Both the position numbers and the translations under genes were made by a program. A model generated the notes under the pieces. It saw only the letters and a program-made list of their open reading frames with translations. It did no database searches and had not been told where the DNA came from. Below, piece by piece: positions 57,129 through 64,000 of a stretch of DNA of 64,000 nucleotides. Positions within the stretch are counted from its first letter, which is position 1. The number at the start of each line of letters is the position of its first letter. This DNA comes from Marinitoga sp. 38H-ov. Its GTDB lineage: Bacteria > Thermotogota > Thermotogae > Petrotogales > Petrotogaceae. The stretch spans positions 1-64,000 of the forward strand of contig NZ_LNGH01000016.1 in NCBI RefSeq assembly GCF_011057715.1, read 5' to 3'.

Positions 57129-58300
57129 GCATTACTCCCCACTAAAATAATTGCATCTGAATTTAATGTATTATAGTAATTTTCACTTAAAAATTTTATA
57201 ATAGAAAAGTAAATATCTTTATCTTCTATAAATTCAAAAGCTATATTACTATATCTTTTCTTTAACTCATCAAAAATTATTTTCTCATAACTCTTATTTT
57301 TAATAATAACATATGATTTATTATGTTTTATACTTTCGATATTTGGTAATATATCAACAATTTCTATTAAATATCCAGAAGAATTTTTCCACCTATTACG
57401 TGTTACTGTATAAAAACTTAAATTAAAATTCTCCATATTATTAATAAATGTAATCCAAATTTTCTCCTGATTTTTTGGTTCTTCAAAATTAATTAAATAA
57501 TCGTTCATATATTTTATTTTCTTACTGTCAACTTTTACATAATCTCCAACAACTTCTATTGGTAAAGATAAAAAACTTATATTGGCATTTTTTGCAACTA
57601 AAAACAAAGAAAATAATTTATTATAATTAAAAGAATTAACTGTATTATCTAACACTTTTTGAATAGAATATAATATTTTTGAAAAACCTGCATTTTTTGC
57701 AGAATTCATTAAAGCAAATAAAACATCTTTTTGTCTTTGAATTCTTCCTAAATCTCCTAATGCATCATGCCTAAATCTTGCATAATACAATAATTCTTCA
57801 CCATTCAGATAATTATATCCTTGTTTAAAGTCTATATGTAAATTCTGATGAAAATCTTCATAATACATATCATTAGGAACATAAATCTTTACCGGAGAAT
57901 ATATATCTCCAATTTCTTTAAAAAGACCATAATCAAAAATTAAATAATCTGATATTTTTACTTTTACTATGTTATGTATAATTTCTTTTAATTTTTCTAT
58001 GCCATATTTAACATATATTGCATTTATTCTTATTGTTTCATTATCAACATTTATTAATAAATCCCTTGGAATAGGTAATACTAATACTTTATTTTTTTTC
58101 TCACTTACACTTACTAATAATATAGAATCTGTTCTAGAAACTTTTTTATCTACATCGGTTGTATCCATACCTAATACTAAAAAATAATATGGATCTTCTA
58201 TCTTTTCCATTTTAGTATATATATTAACAAATGGATAAATCATTGATATTATTATTAATATAGAAAATAAAATACCAAAAAAATACATCAAAAATTTCAT
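57125..58300 (-). CDS. LytR-CpsA-Psr (LCP) family protein
   Basis: A 391-aa membrane-anchored protein. After an N-terminal helix (about 4-26) the LCP domain shows LVLGMDTTD, RTDSILLVSV, LPIPRDLLI, RINAIYVKYG and YARFRHDALGDLGRIQRQKD, including the conserved Arg and Asp residues that bind polyprenyl-pyrophosphate. The C-terminal part (about 280-391) resembles a LytR_C domain. LCP proteins attach glycopolymers to peptidoglycan or export anchors. It overlaps the permease gene by 4 bases. Confidence 0.9.
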   Translation of the reverse strand: MKFLMYFFGILFSILIIISMIYPFVNIYTKMEKIEDPYYFLVLGMDTTDVDKKVSRTDSILLVSVSEKKNKVLVLPIPRDLLINVDNETIRINAIYVKYGIEKLKEIIHNIVKVKISDYLIFDYGLFKEIGDIYSPVKIYVPNDMYYEDFHQNLHIDFKQGYNYLNGEELLYYARFRHDALGDLGRIQRQKDVLFALMNSAKNAGFSKILYSIQKVLDNTVNSFNYNKLFSLFLVAKNANISFLSLPIEVVGDYVKVDSKKIKYMNDYLINFEEPKNQEKIWITFINNMENFNLSFYTVTRNRWKNSSGYLIEIVDILPNIESIKHNKSYVIIKNKSYEKIIFDELKKRYSNIAFEFIEDKDIYFSIIKFLSENYYNTLNSDAIILVGSNA

Positions 58301-58304
58301 TGGA

Positions 58305-59024
58305 TCACTCCAATATGGTTTTTAACGTTTCTAAAGATGTTTTATCAATATAATTTCTTTCAAATTGTTTTTTTAAATCAGGTAATTTAACAGTTACTGG
58401 GTTTGAAAGTAATGTTTTTATTTCTAATTTATCATAACTTGTAATAGAATAATTTGAGAATGCTTGTAGAAATGAAAATGATCCATTAAATGATAAATTT
58501 GTATTTCCATATTTTCTTACTTCGTTTACAATTTTATTAGCTGTCAATATATCTAATATTCCTGATTTTCTAACTTTTAAATAATTAAATAAATTATCTA
58601 TATTATTTCCATTGCCTTTAATTATACTCATAAACGCTGGAATACTCTCTTCTTTTAATACAAAATAATATTTTATAGTTGATGGATTAATATCAAAAAT
58701 TTGTTCAAAATTGGTTAACGCTTCCTCTGGATTTAACGAATTAATTTGTAATCCTTTTTCTGAATAAAAAATATTATCTTGACTTTTTACTATAAAGACT
58801 TTTCTTGATTGATTTTTAACTCTAACAAAATATAATTCAGTATTATTTTTAGTTTCATATGTTATTAAATAACTTATAGCATCAGCTTTCATTTCTGTTG
58901 TATTTTTTAGATTATTATAAAAATAAAATATTCCTCCAGCAATAACTATTATAATCATCAATATTAATATCCATATCCATTTTCCTGAAGATCTTTTGCT
59001 ACCTCCAACTTGTATTCTTGCCAC
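58305..59024 (-). CDS. Membrane-anchored protein upstream of LCP, unknown
   Basis: A 239-aa protein with a basic N-terminal tail, one transmembrane helix (about 17-36) and an extracytoplasmic domain. The region AISYLITYETKNNTELYFVRVKNQSRKVFIVKSQ and the following helices look like a very diverged LCP-like or LCP-companion domain, but the catalytic residues of LCP are not present. Its place 4 bases before the LCP gene suggests that the two work together. Confidence 0.6.
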   Translation of the reverse strand: MARIQVGGSKRSSGKWIWILILMIIIVIAGGIFYFYNNLKNTTEMKADAISYLITYETKNNTELYFVRVKNQSRKVFIVKSQDNIFYSEKGLQINSLNPEEALTNFEQIFDINPSTIKYYFVLKEESIPAFMSIIKGNGNNIDNLFNYLKVRKSGILDILTANKIVNEVRKYGNTNLSFNGSFSFLQAFSNYSITSYDKLEIKTLLSNPVTVKLPDLKKQFERNYIDKTSLETLKTILE

Positions 59025-59043
59025 TTAATACACCTCCAAATTA

Positions 59044-59607
59044 TTATTTGTTTATATTATAATTCCATGCATCTATTGTTTCTTTTAATAAGTAATGTTC
59101 TTTATTTAAAGCAAAAATAATTTTATTTTTTAATATTTCCTTATATGCTAAATCTAAATCTATATTAGCAATATTTCTAAAATATTCTACATTATCATAA
59201 TTTCTTGTAGGTTCTATAGAATCTGAAATAAAAAGTATTTTTCCAATATTATTAAAATATTTATATCCACTTGTATGATAGTATATTGCTTCATAAATAT
59301 CATTTGGAATTTCATACTCTCTTTTTAAATATTCGGCAGCTATTTTACCATGTAATAATATAGGATTTTTTTCTTCCACATATGAAATATCAATTCCATA
59401 AACTTTAGCAATTTTTAAAAACTTATAAGGTTTTACATCTCTAAATAAATCATGCCCTAATGCAGCAATTTCTGCTTTTATTTCATTTTCATTATACTTT
59501 TCTGCTAATATTTTTGCTGTATAGGCTACACCCATAATATGTTTTATTCTATGTTCTGTATTTAATCTTTTTACTATTTTTTTTAAATAAAAAAGTATTT
59601 CCTCCAG
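59044..59607 (-). CDS. yqeK: YqeK-type HD hydrolase, probable CTG start
   Basis: HD-domain protein of about 188 aa related to YqeK, a diadenosine tetraphosphate (Ap4A) hydrolase. HRIKHIMGVA, the HD pair in LGHDLFRDV, LLHGKIAA, YYHTSGY and ISDSIEP provide the metal ligands. I favour a CTG start at 59607: GAGGTGA lies 5 bases upstream, overlapping the stop of the ylxP-like gene, and the protein then aligns with YqeK starts. The alternatives are an ATG at 59631 and a GTG at 59616, neither with a ribosome-binding site. In many bacteria yqeK lies next to nadD and rsfS; those are absent here. Confidence 0.82.
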   Translation of the reverse strand: MEEILFYLKKIVKRLNTEHRIKHIMGVAYTAKILAEKYNENEIKAEIAALGHDLFRDVKPYKFLKIAKVYGIDISYVEEKNPILLHGKIAAEYLKREYEIPNDIYEAIYYHTSGYKYFNNIGKILFISDSIEPTRNYDNVEYFRNIANIDLDLAYKEILKNKIIFALNKEHYLLKETIDAWNYNINK

Positions 59608-59617
59608 AAAAATCACC

Positions 59618-59899
59618 TCATAATATTTCATAATCAGAATTTATCACTCTTAATCCAAATTTATATTCAATTATATCTTCCATTTTTTCATAAAAAGATA
59701 GTAAGTAATCTACATCATTTGATAATGTTGATAAAGTAAATTGAAATATTTTCTTATTATCATTAAATCCACTTTCAATAATGGCAATATTAAATTTTTT
59801 TCTGAATTCGTTTGAAACTTTTTTTACTATACTCCTTTTTTCTTTCAAAGATTTAATATTAATTAATTCTACTTGAAATGTTGCTAATAACACTTTCAT
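59618..59899 (-). CDS. YlxP-like DUF503 protein
   Basis: A 93-aa protein matching the DUF503/YlxP family: an N-terminal strand followed by SLKEKRSIVKKV and a ferredoxin-like alternation of strands and helices. The family is often linked to ribosome maturation genes (rbfA, infB) but has no proven activity. ATG after GGTGATTT, 3 bases after the cobalamin adenosyltransferase stop. Confidence 0.8.
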   Translation of the reverse strand: MKVLLATFQVELINIKSLKEKRSIVKKVSNEFRKKFNIAIIESGFNDNKKIFQFTLSTLSNDVDYLLSFYEKMEDIIEYKFGLRVINSDYEIL

Positions 59900-59902
59900 A
59901 AA

Positions 59903-60430
59903 TCACCATTGTTTGTACTCTATTTTATCAATTAAATATTCTTCATATCTAGCCATAATAAATAATAAATCTGATAATCTATTTACATATTTTAACAAAT
60001 GCTCTGATATATTATCTGTTTTTGAGAGTGTAACTATTCTTCTTTCTGCTCTCCTAGCAATAGTTCTACATACATCTAATTTTGCTGATTCTATTGTATT
60101 ACCAGCTATAACAAAACCTGTTAAATTCATTTTATTTTCAAAATATTTCACATACTTTGTAAGTCTTTCTACATCAGATGTTTCAATAGGTTTTACATAT
60201 ATTTTATCTTTTGATGCCAATTCACCTGCTACTTTAAATAAATCATTTTGCACTTCATTTATTATATTTTTTACTTCATATGATTTCACAAAATGTTTTG
60301 CTTCACCTAAAAAAGAATTTAATTCATCAATTGTTCCGTATGCTTCTACTCTTATATCATCTTTAGATACTCTTTCACCTGACCATAAACTTGTATTACC
60401 TTTATCTCCACCACCTGTACTTATTGACAT
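59903..60430 (-). CDS. ATP:cob(I)alamin adenosyltransferase, PduO type
   Basis: Converts cob(I)alamin to adenosylcobalamin (175 aa). The N-terminal TGGGDKGNTSLWSGERV segment binds ATP; AYGTIDELNSFLGEA and CRTIARRAERRIV further support the family. It heads the long minus-strand operon, with an extended -10 promoter at 60466-60474 and a GGAGG site. No other cobalamin gene is in the window. Confidence 0.93.
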   Translation of the reverse strand: MSISTGGGDKGNTSLWSGERVSKDDIRVEAYGTIDELNSFLGEAKHFVKSYEVKNIINEVQNDLFKVAGELASKDKIYVKPIETSDVERLTKYVKYFENKMNLTGFVIAGNTIESAKLDVCRTIARRAERRIVTLSKTDNISEHLLKYVNRLSDLLFIMARYEEYLIDKIEYKQW

Positions 60431-60465
60431 TATACTCCTCCTTACTATTTTTATTGTACAAAAAT

Positions 60466-60474
60466 ATTATACCA
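60466..60474 (-). promoter_or_regulatory. Extended -10 promoter of the 16-kb operon
   Basis: TGGTATAAT on the minus strand, about 35 bases upstream of the adenosyltransferase ATG and just after the terminator of the preceding gene. Confidence 0.6.
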
Positions 60475-60500
60475 TTTAAAATGTGAATTTTTAAGTACTA

Positions 60501-60527
60501 AAAAAAAATGGTTGCCAAAAGGCAACC
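60501..60527 (-). terminator. Terminator of the EF-G-like gene
   Basis: GGTTGCC-TTTT-GGCAACC stem on the minus strand (60510-60527) followed by A then nine T residues, just after the stop codon. Confidence 0.92.
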
Positions 60528-60532
60528 AGAAA

Positions 60533-62611
60533 TTATTCTTGTTCAGCTTTTTCTCTTTCTCTTTCTTGAATTATTTTTTGTTGAATATCAGGTGTAACTT
60601 CTTGATAAGTTGAGAATTTCATTGTGAAATATCCTTTACCGCTTGTAATAGAACTTAATCTAGGGGAGAAATCTAACATTTCTGCAAGAGGAATTTCAGC
60701 TTCAATTTTATCCATACCTCTACCTACAGATTGCATTCCCATTGGTCTTCCTCTTTTAGCAGAAATCTCACCCATTACATCTCCGGTATATTCTGTTGGT
60801 GTATAAACTTCAACCTTCATAACAGGTTCTAAAATTACAGGATTAGCATTATTCATACCATCTTTAAATGCTTGTCTAGCTGCAATTTGGAAAGCTATAT
60901 CAGATGAATCAACATCGTGATAAGAACCATCAAATAAAGTGACTTTAATATCTACAACAGGATATTCAGCAACTACACCCTTTTTCATAGCTTCTCTAAT
61001 TCCTTTATCAACTGATGGAATAAAGTTCTTTGGAATTACACCACCAACTATTTTATCAACAAATTCATAACCTTCTCCACGAGGTAATGGTTCTATTTCT
61101 ATCTTAACATGACCATATTGTCCATGACCACCTGTTTGTTTCTTATGTTTATACTCTGCAGTTACCTTTCTTCTAATTGTTTCTCTATATGCAATTTTAG
61201 GTTTTCCAACTTCTACATTTACCTTAAATGTTTTCTTTAATCTTTCAACCATTATTTCTAAATGTGTAGTTCCTAATCCAGAAATTATTGTTTCTCCAGT
61301 TTCAGGATCAAATTCCCATGAGAATGTTGGATCTGATTCTTGTAATTTTGACAATGCATTGTTTACTTTATCTATTTCATTTTTAGATGATGTTTTTACT
61401 GATTTTGAAATCATTGGTTCAGGGAATTCAGGGTATTTTACTTTTATTAATCTAGATGAATGAGCAACTGTATCATTTATTTTACTTTTTTTCAACTTAG
61501 GTACAACTATAATATCCCCAACTCCCGCTTCAGAAACTTCTTCTCTATCATTATATCTTGGAATATAAATATGTGCAACTTTTTCATTAGAATCTTCTTG
61601 AACTTCAACAAATGAGTCTCCAGGTTTTATTTTACCGGCTAAAACTCTAATAAATGTTAATTTACCCACAAAAGGATCAACAGCATTTTTTACAACTAAT
61701 CCTACAAATGGTTCTTCTTCTTTAGGTTCAATAACATATTCTTTTCCATCGAGTTCTCCTACAAACTTTCTTTCATCTGGATGCATTCCTACTAATCTTA
61801 TAGCTTCTAGAAATCTGTCCATACCTATATTCATTTCAGCAGATCCTACTAAAATAGGAACAATTTCATCATCTTCAAATGCTTGATGTAATGCATTAAA
61901 TACATTTTCTGGATTTAACGCTTCTTCGCCTTGCTCAAGATATTTTTCCATCATTTCTTCATTTGTTTCTACAATATCTTCAATTAATTCTTGATGATAT
62001 GATTCATAATATTCCTTTGCTTCTTCAGGAACAATATCTAATTTTTTATCTTTACCACTTTTATCTTTGTCATATTCAAAAGACTCATGAGTTATTAAAT
62101 TTACAATACCTTTAAAATCAGGTCCTTCACCAATTGGAACTTGTAATGGAACTACTTTTACTCCATCTTCAAATGTTTCTTTAATAGTAGAAACTAATTC
62201 ACCAAAGTTTACTCCTTCTTTGTCCATTTGAGTAATAAATATAAATATTGGTTTTTTATTTTCTCTTGCTATTTTCCATATTCTTTCTGTAGTTACTTCA
62301 ATACCTGCAGATGCATTAATTACTAATACTACATTATCTACCGCATTAACAGCAACATCTATATCCCCTAAAAAATCAGCCATTCCAGGTGTATCAAAGA
62401 AATAAAATTTTGTATCTTTATAGTCAACTGCTACCACATGATTAGAAAATGATGCACCCTTTTCTTTTTCAATCTCCTCTGAATCCAAATATCTTTGACC
62501 AATTCTATCTGCTCCACAATAATTATTTAATATAGCATCCATTAATGTGGTTTTCCCACATCCATGATGGCCAAATAGCCCCACTATCCTTTTTTTGTCT
62601 ACGTTTGCCAT
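60533..62611 (-). CDS. Elongation factor G-like GTPase (second copy)
   Basis: A 692-aa paralogue of EF-G with all five domains. G1 is GHHGCGKT at 14-21 and G4 is TQMD. In G3 the usual DTPGHVDF reads DTPGMADF, so the catalytic His is Met. The switch I RGITIT of EF-G reads KGASFSN. Domain IV retains GHGQYGHVK. These changes define the EF-G-like/FusA2-type group, which binds the ribosome but has altered or no translocase GTPase activity in studied cases; the role here is inferred. It follows a phosphodiester glycosidase gene by 26 bases and ends at a strong terminator. Confidence 0.9.
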   Translation of the reverse strand: MANVDKKRIVGLFGHHGCGKTTLMDAILNNYCGADRIGQRYLDSEEIEKEKGASFSNHVVAVDYKDTKFYFFDTPGMADFLGDIDVAVNAVDNVVLVINASAGIEVTTERIWKIARENKKPIFIFITQMDKEGVNFGELVSTIKETFEDGVKVVPLQVPIGEGPDFKGIVNLITHESFEYDKDKSGKDKKLDIVPEEAKEYYESYHQELIEDIVETNEEMMEKYLEQGEEALNPENVFNALHQAFEDDEIVPILVGSAEMNIGMDRFLEAIRLVGMHPDERKFVGELDGKEYVIEPKEEEPFVGLVVKNAVDPFVGKLTFIRVLAGKIKPGDSFVEVQEDSNEKVAHIYIPRYNDREEVSEAGVGDIIVVPKLKKSKINDTVAHSSRLIKVKYPEFPEPMISKSVKTSSKNEIDKVNNALSKLQESDPTFSWEFDPETGETIISGLGTTHLEIMVERLKKTFKVNVEVGKPKIAYRETIRRKVTAEYKHKKQTGGHGQYGHVKIEIEPLPRGEGYEFVDKIVGGVIPKNFIPSVDKGIREAMKKGVVAEYPVVDIKVTLFDGSYHDVDSSDIAFQIAARQAFKDGMNNANPVILEPVMKVEVYTPTEYTGDVMGEISAKRGRPMGMQSVGRGMDKIEAEIPLAEMLDFSPRLSSITSGKGYFTMKFSTYQEVTPDIQQKIIQEREREKAEQE

Positions 62612-62637
62612 ATACTACACCCCCACTGTTAGAATAT

Positions 62638-64000
62638 CTATTTTTTCTTAAAAACTCCCAAGAAAGCGGGAATTTTATTTCTCCAATTTTCAGATCTATA
62701 ATTTAAAAATCTTCCGTTATAATAAAATAAAGATGAACTTCCCCCATCAAGCATCATAGCTTGCCTAATATTGCCTATTTTTTCTAATAATAATTGAGCT
62801 TCATCATAATTTATACCAGGATTAGATTCCATATATCCATCAACTACTATAAATAATACCATATTTTCATTATCAATTGCAACTATTGTTCTAGGTGTTT
62901 TTCGGTTAATAATGCTAGATGAATAGGATAATTTTTCTTCTTTTAATGCTTCTTGCATTAAATCATCTGTCAATAGCAATGGTCCACCTTCAACCATTTC
63001 TTTAATAGCTATATTTTGATTAATATCTATATCAAATATAACTTCTTCCCCTTCTTCTAAATTAGGTATATACTTTAAATATTTTCTTTCAATCAATAAT
63101 AATTTCTGATCATTTATTGGGATTTTTTTACCTATGTTAATTATATATCCATTCTCTATTAATAAAAATAAGTAATCATCTTCATTTTCTTTTATTTCTC
63201 CCTTATATTCTGAAGTATATAATTTCACATCGCCTTTCCAAGCAGTATTTATTGCTTTAATCCAAAAAGGTACATCTTTTATATATATTTTATATTCCAT
63301 TACAACATTTTTAATATAAGGATTGCCATATTGATCTAATATAAAACTAGGTCTATAATATGACGATATATGTTGAATTTTACCATTTGAAATTATCTTT
63401 CCAATAGGCTCTAAAGAAGAAACATCAAAATACCCTGCATTAATTGCCAATATTGGATTTATTTCATTTAAATATTCTTCTGCATCTATTGTAGCCCCTA
63501 AATTATTAAATATAACTTTAATTTCCAATTCCTTTGGGTTAATTCTAGCAATATGAACAGGAACTATTCTTCCGCCTAAATCAATCATTTTATTTTCGAC
63601 TTTAATTAATTCTGTGTCTATTATTTGATCATTTTTTATTTCTTTTAATTTCTGTTCTAAAGGAGATGCTTTAGGTGTTTCTTCTTTAGTATTTGATTGA
63701 CTTTTTAATGTATTATCTTCTTTTGAACCACTAATTTTATCTTCATTCATATTAAGGATAATAGTTCTATTAGAAATATTTAAATCATAGCTATTAAAAT
63801 TTTTTATTTTATACTTAACAACATTATCAGAAACCATAACAAAATCTATATCTTTAGGAACTGGAAACTCATTAAATGCAGGATATATAACTATACCATC
63901 ATTTTCAACTTTTATCATATTTTCATTTATAATATGACTTAAAGTAAAAATAATTTTATTAAATGAAAACTCTATTTTTATTATTCTAGGAATACTTTTA
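62638..64000 (-). CDS. Phosphodiester glycosidase (NAGPA domain) protein, 5' end outside window
   Basis: The reading frame is open to the right edge, so the N-terminus lies beyond the window; an internal ATG at 63918 is not the necessary start. At least 450 residues are visible. The C-terminal part is a phosphodiester glycosidase (exopolysaccharide-related NAGPA) domain: LAINAGYFD, GKIISNGKI, TPRTIVAID, FIVVDGYMES, AQLLLEKIG and the diagnostic MLDGGSSSLFYYNG. The segment before it (strand-rich, IKVENDGIVIYP) resembles an AMIN-type or other envelope-binding domain, followed by a Ser/Thr/Lys/Glu-rich linker. It is probably secreted and acts on glycopolymers. Confidence 0.82.
   Translation of the reverse strand, partial: KSIPRIIKIEFSFNKIIFTLSHIINENMIKVENDGIVIYPAFNEFPVPKDIDFVMVSDNVVKYKIKNFNSYDLNISNRTIILNMNEDKISGSKEDNTLKSQSNTKEETPKASPLEQKLKEIKNDQIIDTELIKVENKMIDLGGRIVPVHIARINPKELEIKVIFNNLGATIDAEEYLNEINPILAINAGYFDVSSLEPIGKIISNGKIQHISSYYRPSFILDQYGNPYIKNVVMEYKIYIKDVPFWIKAINTAWKGDVKLYTSEYKGEIKENEDDYLFLLIENGYIINIGKKIPINDQKLLLIERKYLKYIPNLEEGEEVIFDIDINQNIAIKEMVEGGPLLLTDDLMQEALKEEKLSYSSSIINRKTPRTIVAIDNENMVLFIVVDGYMESNPGINYDEAQLLLEKIGNIRQAMMLDGGSSSLFYYNGRFLNYRSENWRNKIPAFLGVFKKK

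Noticed and set aside
59913-60479. 188-codon open frame on the plus strand opposite the adenosyltransferase gene
   Set aside because: Shadow of a well-conserved enzyme; its Ser/Ile/Leu-rich composition reflects complementary codons.

Overview
The window is AT-rich bacterial DNA, dense with genes, and reads as a chromosome segment from a Thermotogota bacterium. The most likely group is a low-GC marine member near Petrotogaceae or Marinitoga; this is inference, since no 16S gene is present. Supporting signs are the unbroken str-S10-spc-alpha ribosomal cluster, a second EF-G-like GTPase, a TGS/ThrRS-like/uridine kinase fusion, a secreted type I pullulanase, a glgC/glgD pair beside an Rnf operon, and a predicted outer-sheath beta-barrel. 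I saw no insertion sequence, prophage, CRISPR array or rRNA gene.

Layout. Bases 80-9640 (all minus strand) hold a two-subunit CoA-transferase, an RlmI-type rRNA methyltransferase, a lipoprotein, a beta-barrel protein, RNase P RNA, a TIGR01212 radical SAM protein, an MTA/SAH deaminase, and a rho plus alpha/beta-hydrolase operon. Bases 9659-29353 are the ribosomal super-cluster on the minus strand: rpsL-rpsG-fusA-tuf-rpsJ through to rpoA-rplQ. It has a near-consensus promoter at 29325-29353, a terminator at 9659-9681, and includes the 38-codon rpmJ. Bases 29589-35374 (minus) hold a VWA-like metallopeptidase, a CYTH protein, an MFS transporter and a pullulanase. A tRNA-Gln gene lies at 35626-35700. 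The plus strand is used only for 35806-44066: a five-gene operon (uridine kinase-like, C-terminal protease, two unknown membrane proteins, MMPL exporter), a candidate small RNA at about 42312-42391, and a degenerate histidine-kinase-like membrane protein. Bases 44075-60430 (minus) form a tightly packed array of 21 genes with no visible internal terminator: cobalamin adenosyltransferase, YlxP, YqeK, an LCP protein, an FtsX/LolD-type ABC system, Ndk, a second RlmI paralogue, GlgD/GlgC, a radical SAM protein and RnfCDGEAB. The last two genes are the EF-G-like GTPase and a phosphodiester glycosidase that runs off the right edge.

How the parts work together. The ribosomal block makes the translation, Sec and RNA polymerase alpha core. 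Pullulanase and GlgC/GlgD degrade and build alpha-glucans. Rnf links ferredoxin and NADH to an ion gradient. LCP, the ABC system, MMPL and the barrel protein serve the envelope.

Most notable. A promoter-hairpin-terminator unit at 42279-42391 encodes no credible protein and carries two C-tracts. One tract is perfectly complementary over 10 bases to the ribosome-binding region of glgC and over 9 bases to that of glgD. Next to it is a kinase-like sensor lacking the phospho-acceptor His. Also notable are a hairpin that would bury the rpoA Shine-Dalgarno sequence with a competing upstream pairing, a short RnfB without ferredoxin domains, and a probable CTG start for yqeK. Many promoters here use an extended -10 (TGnTATAAT).
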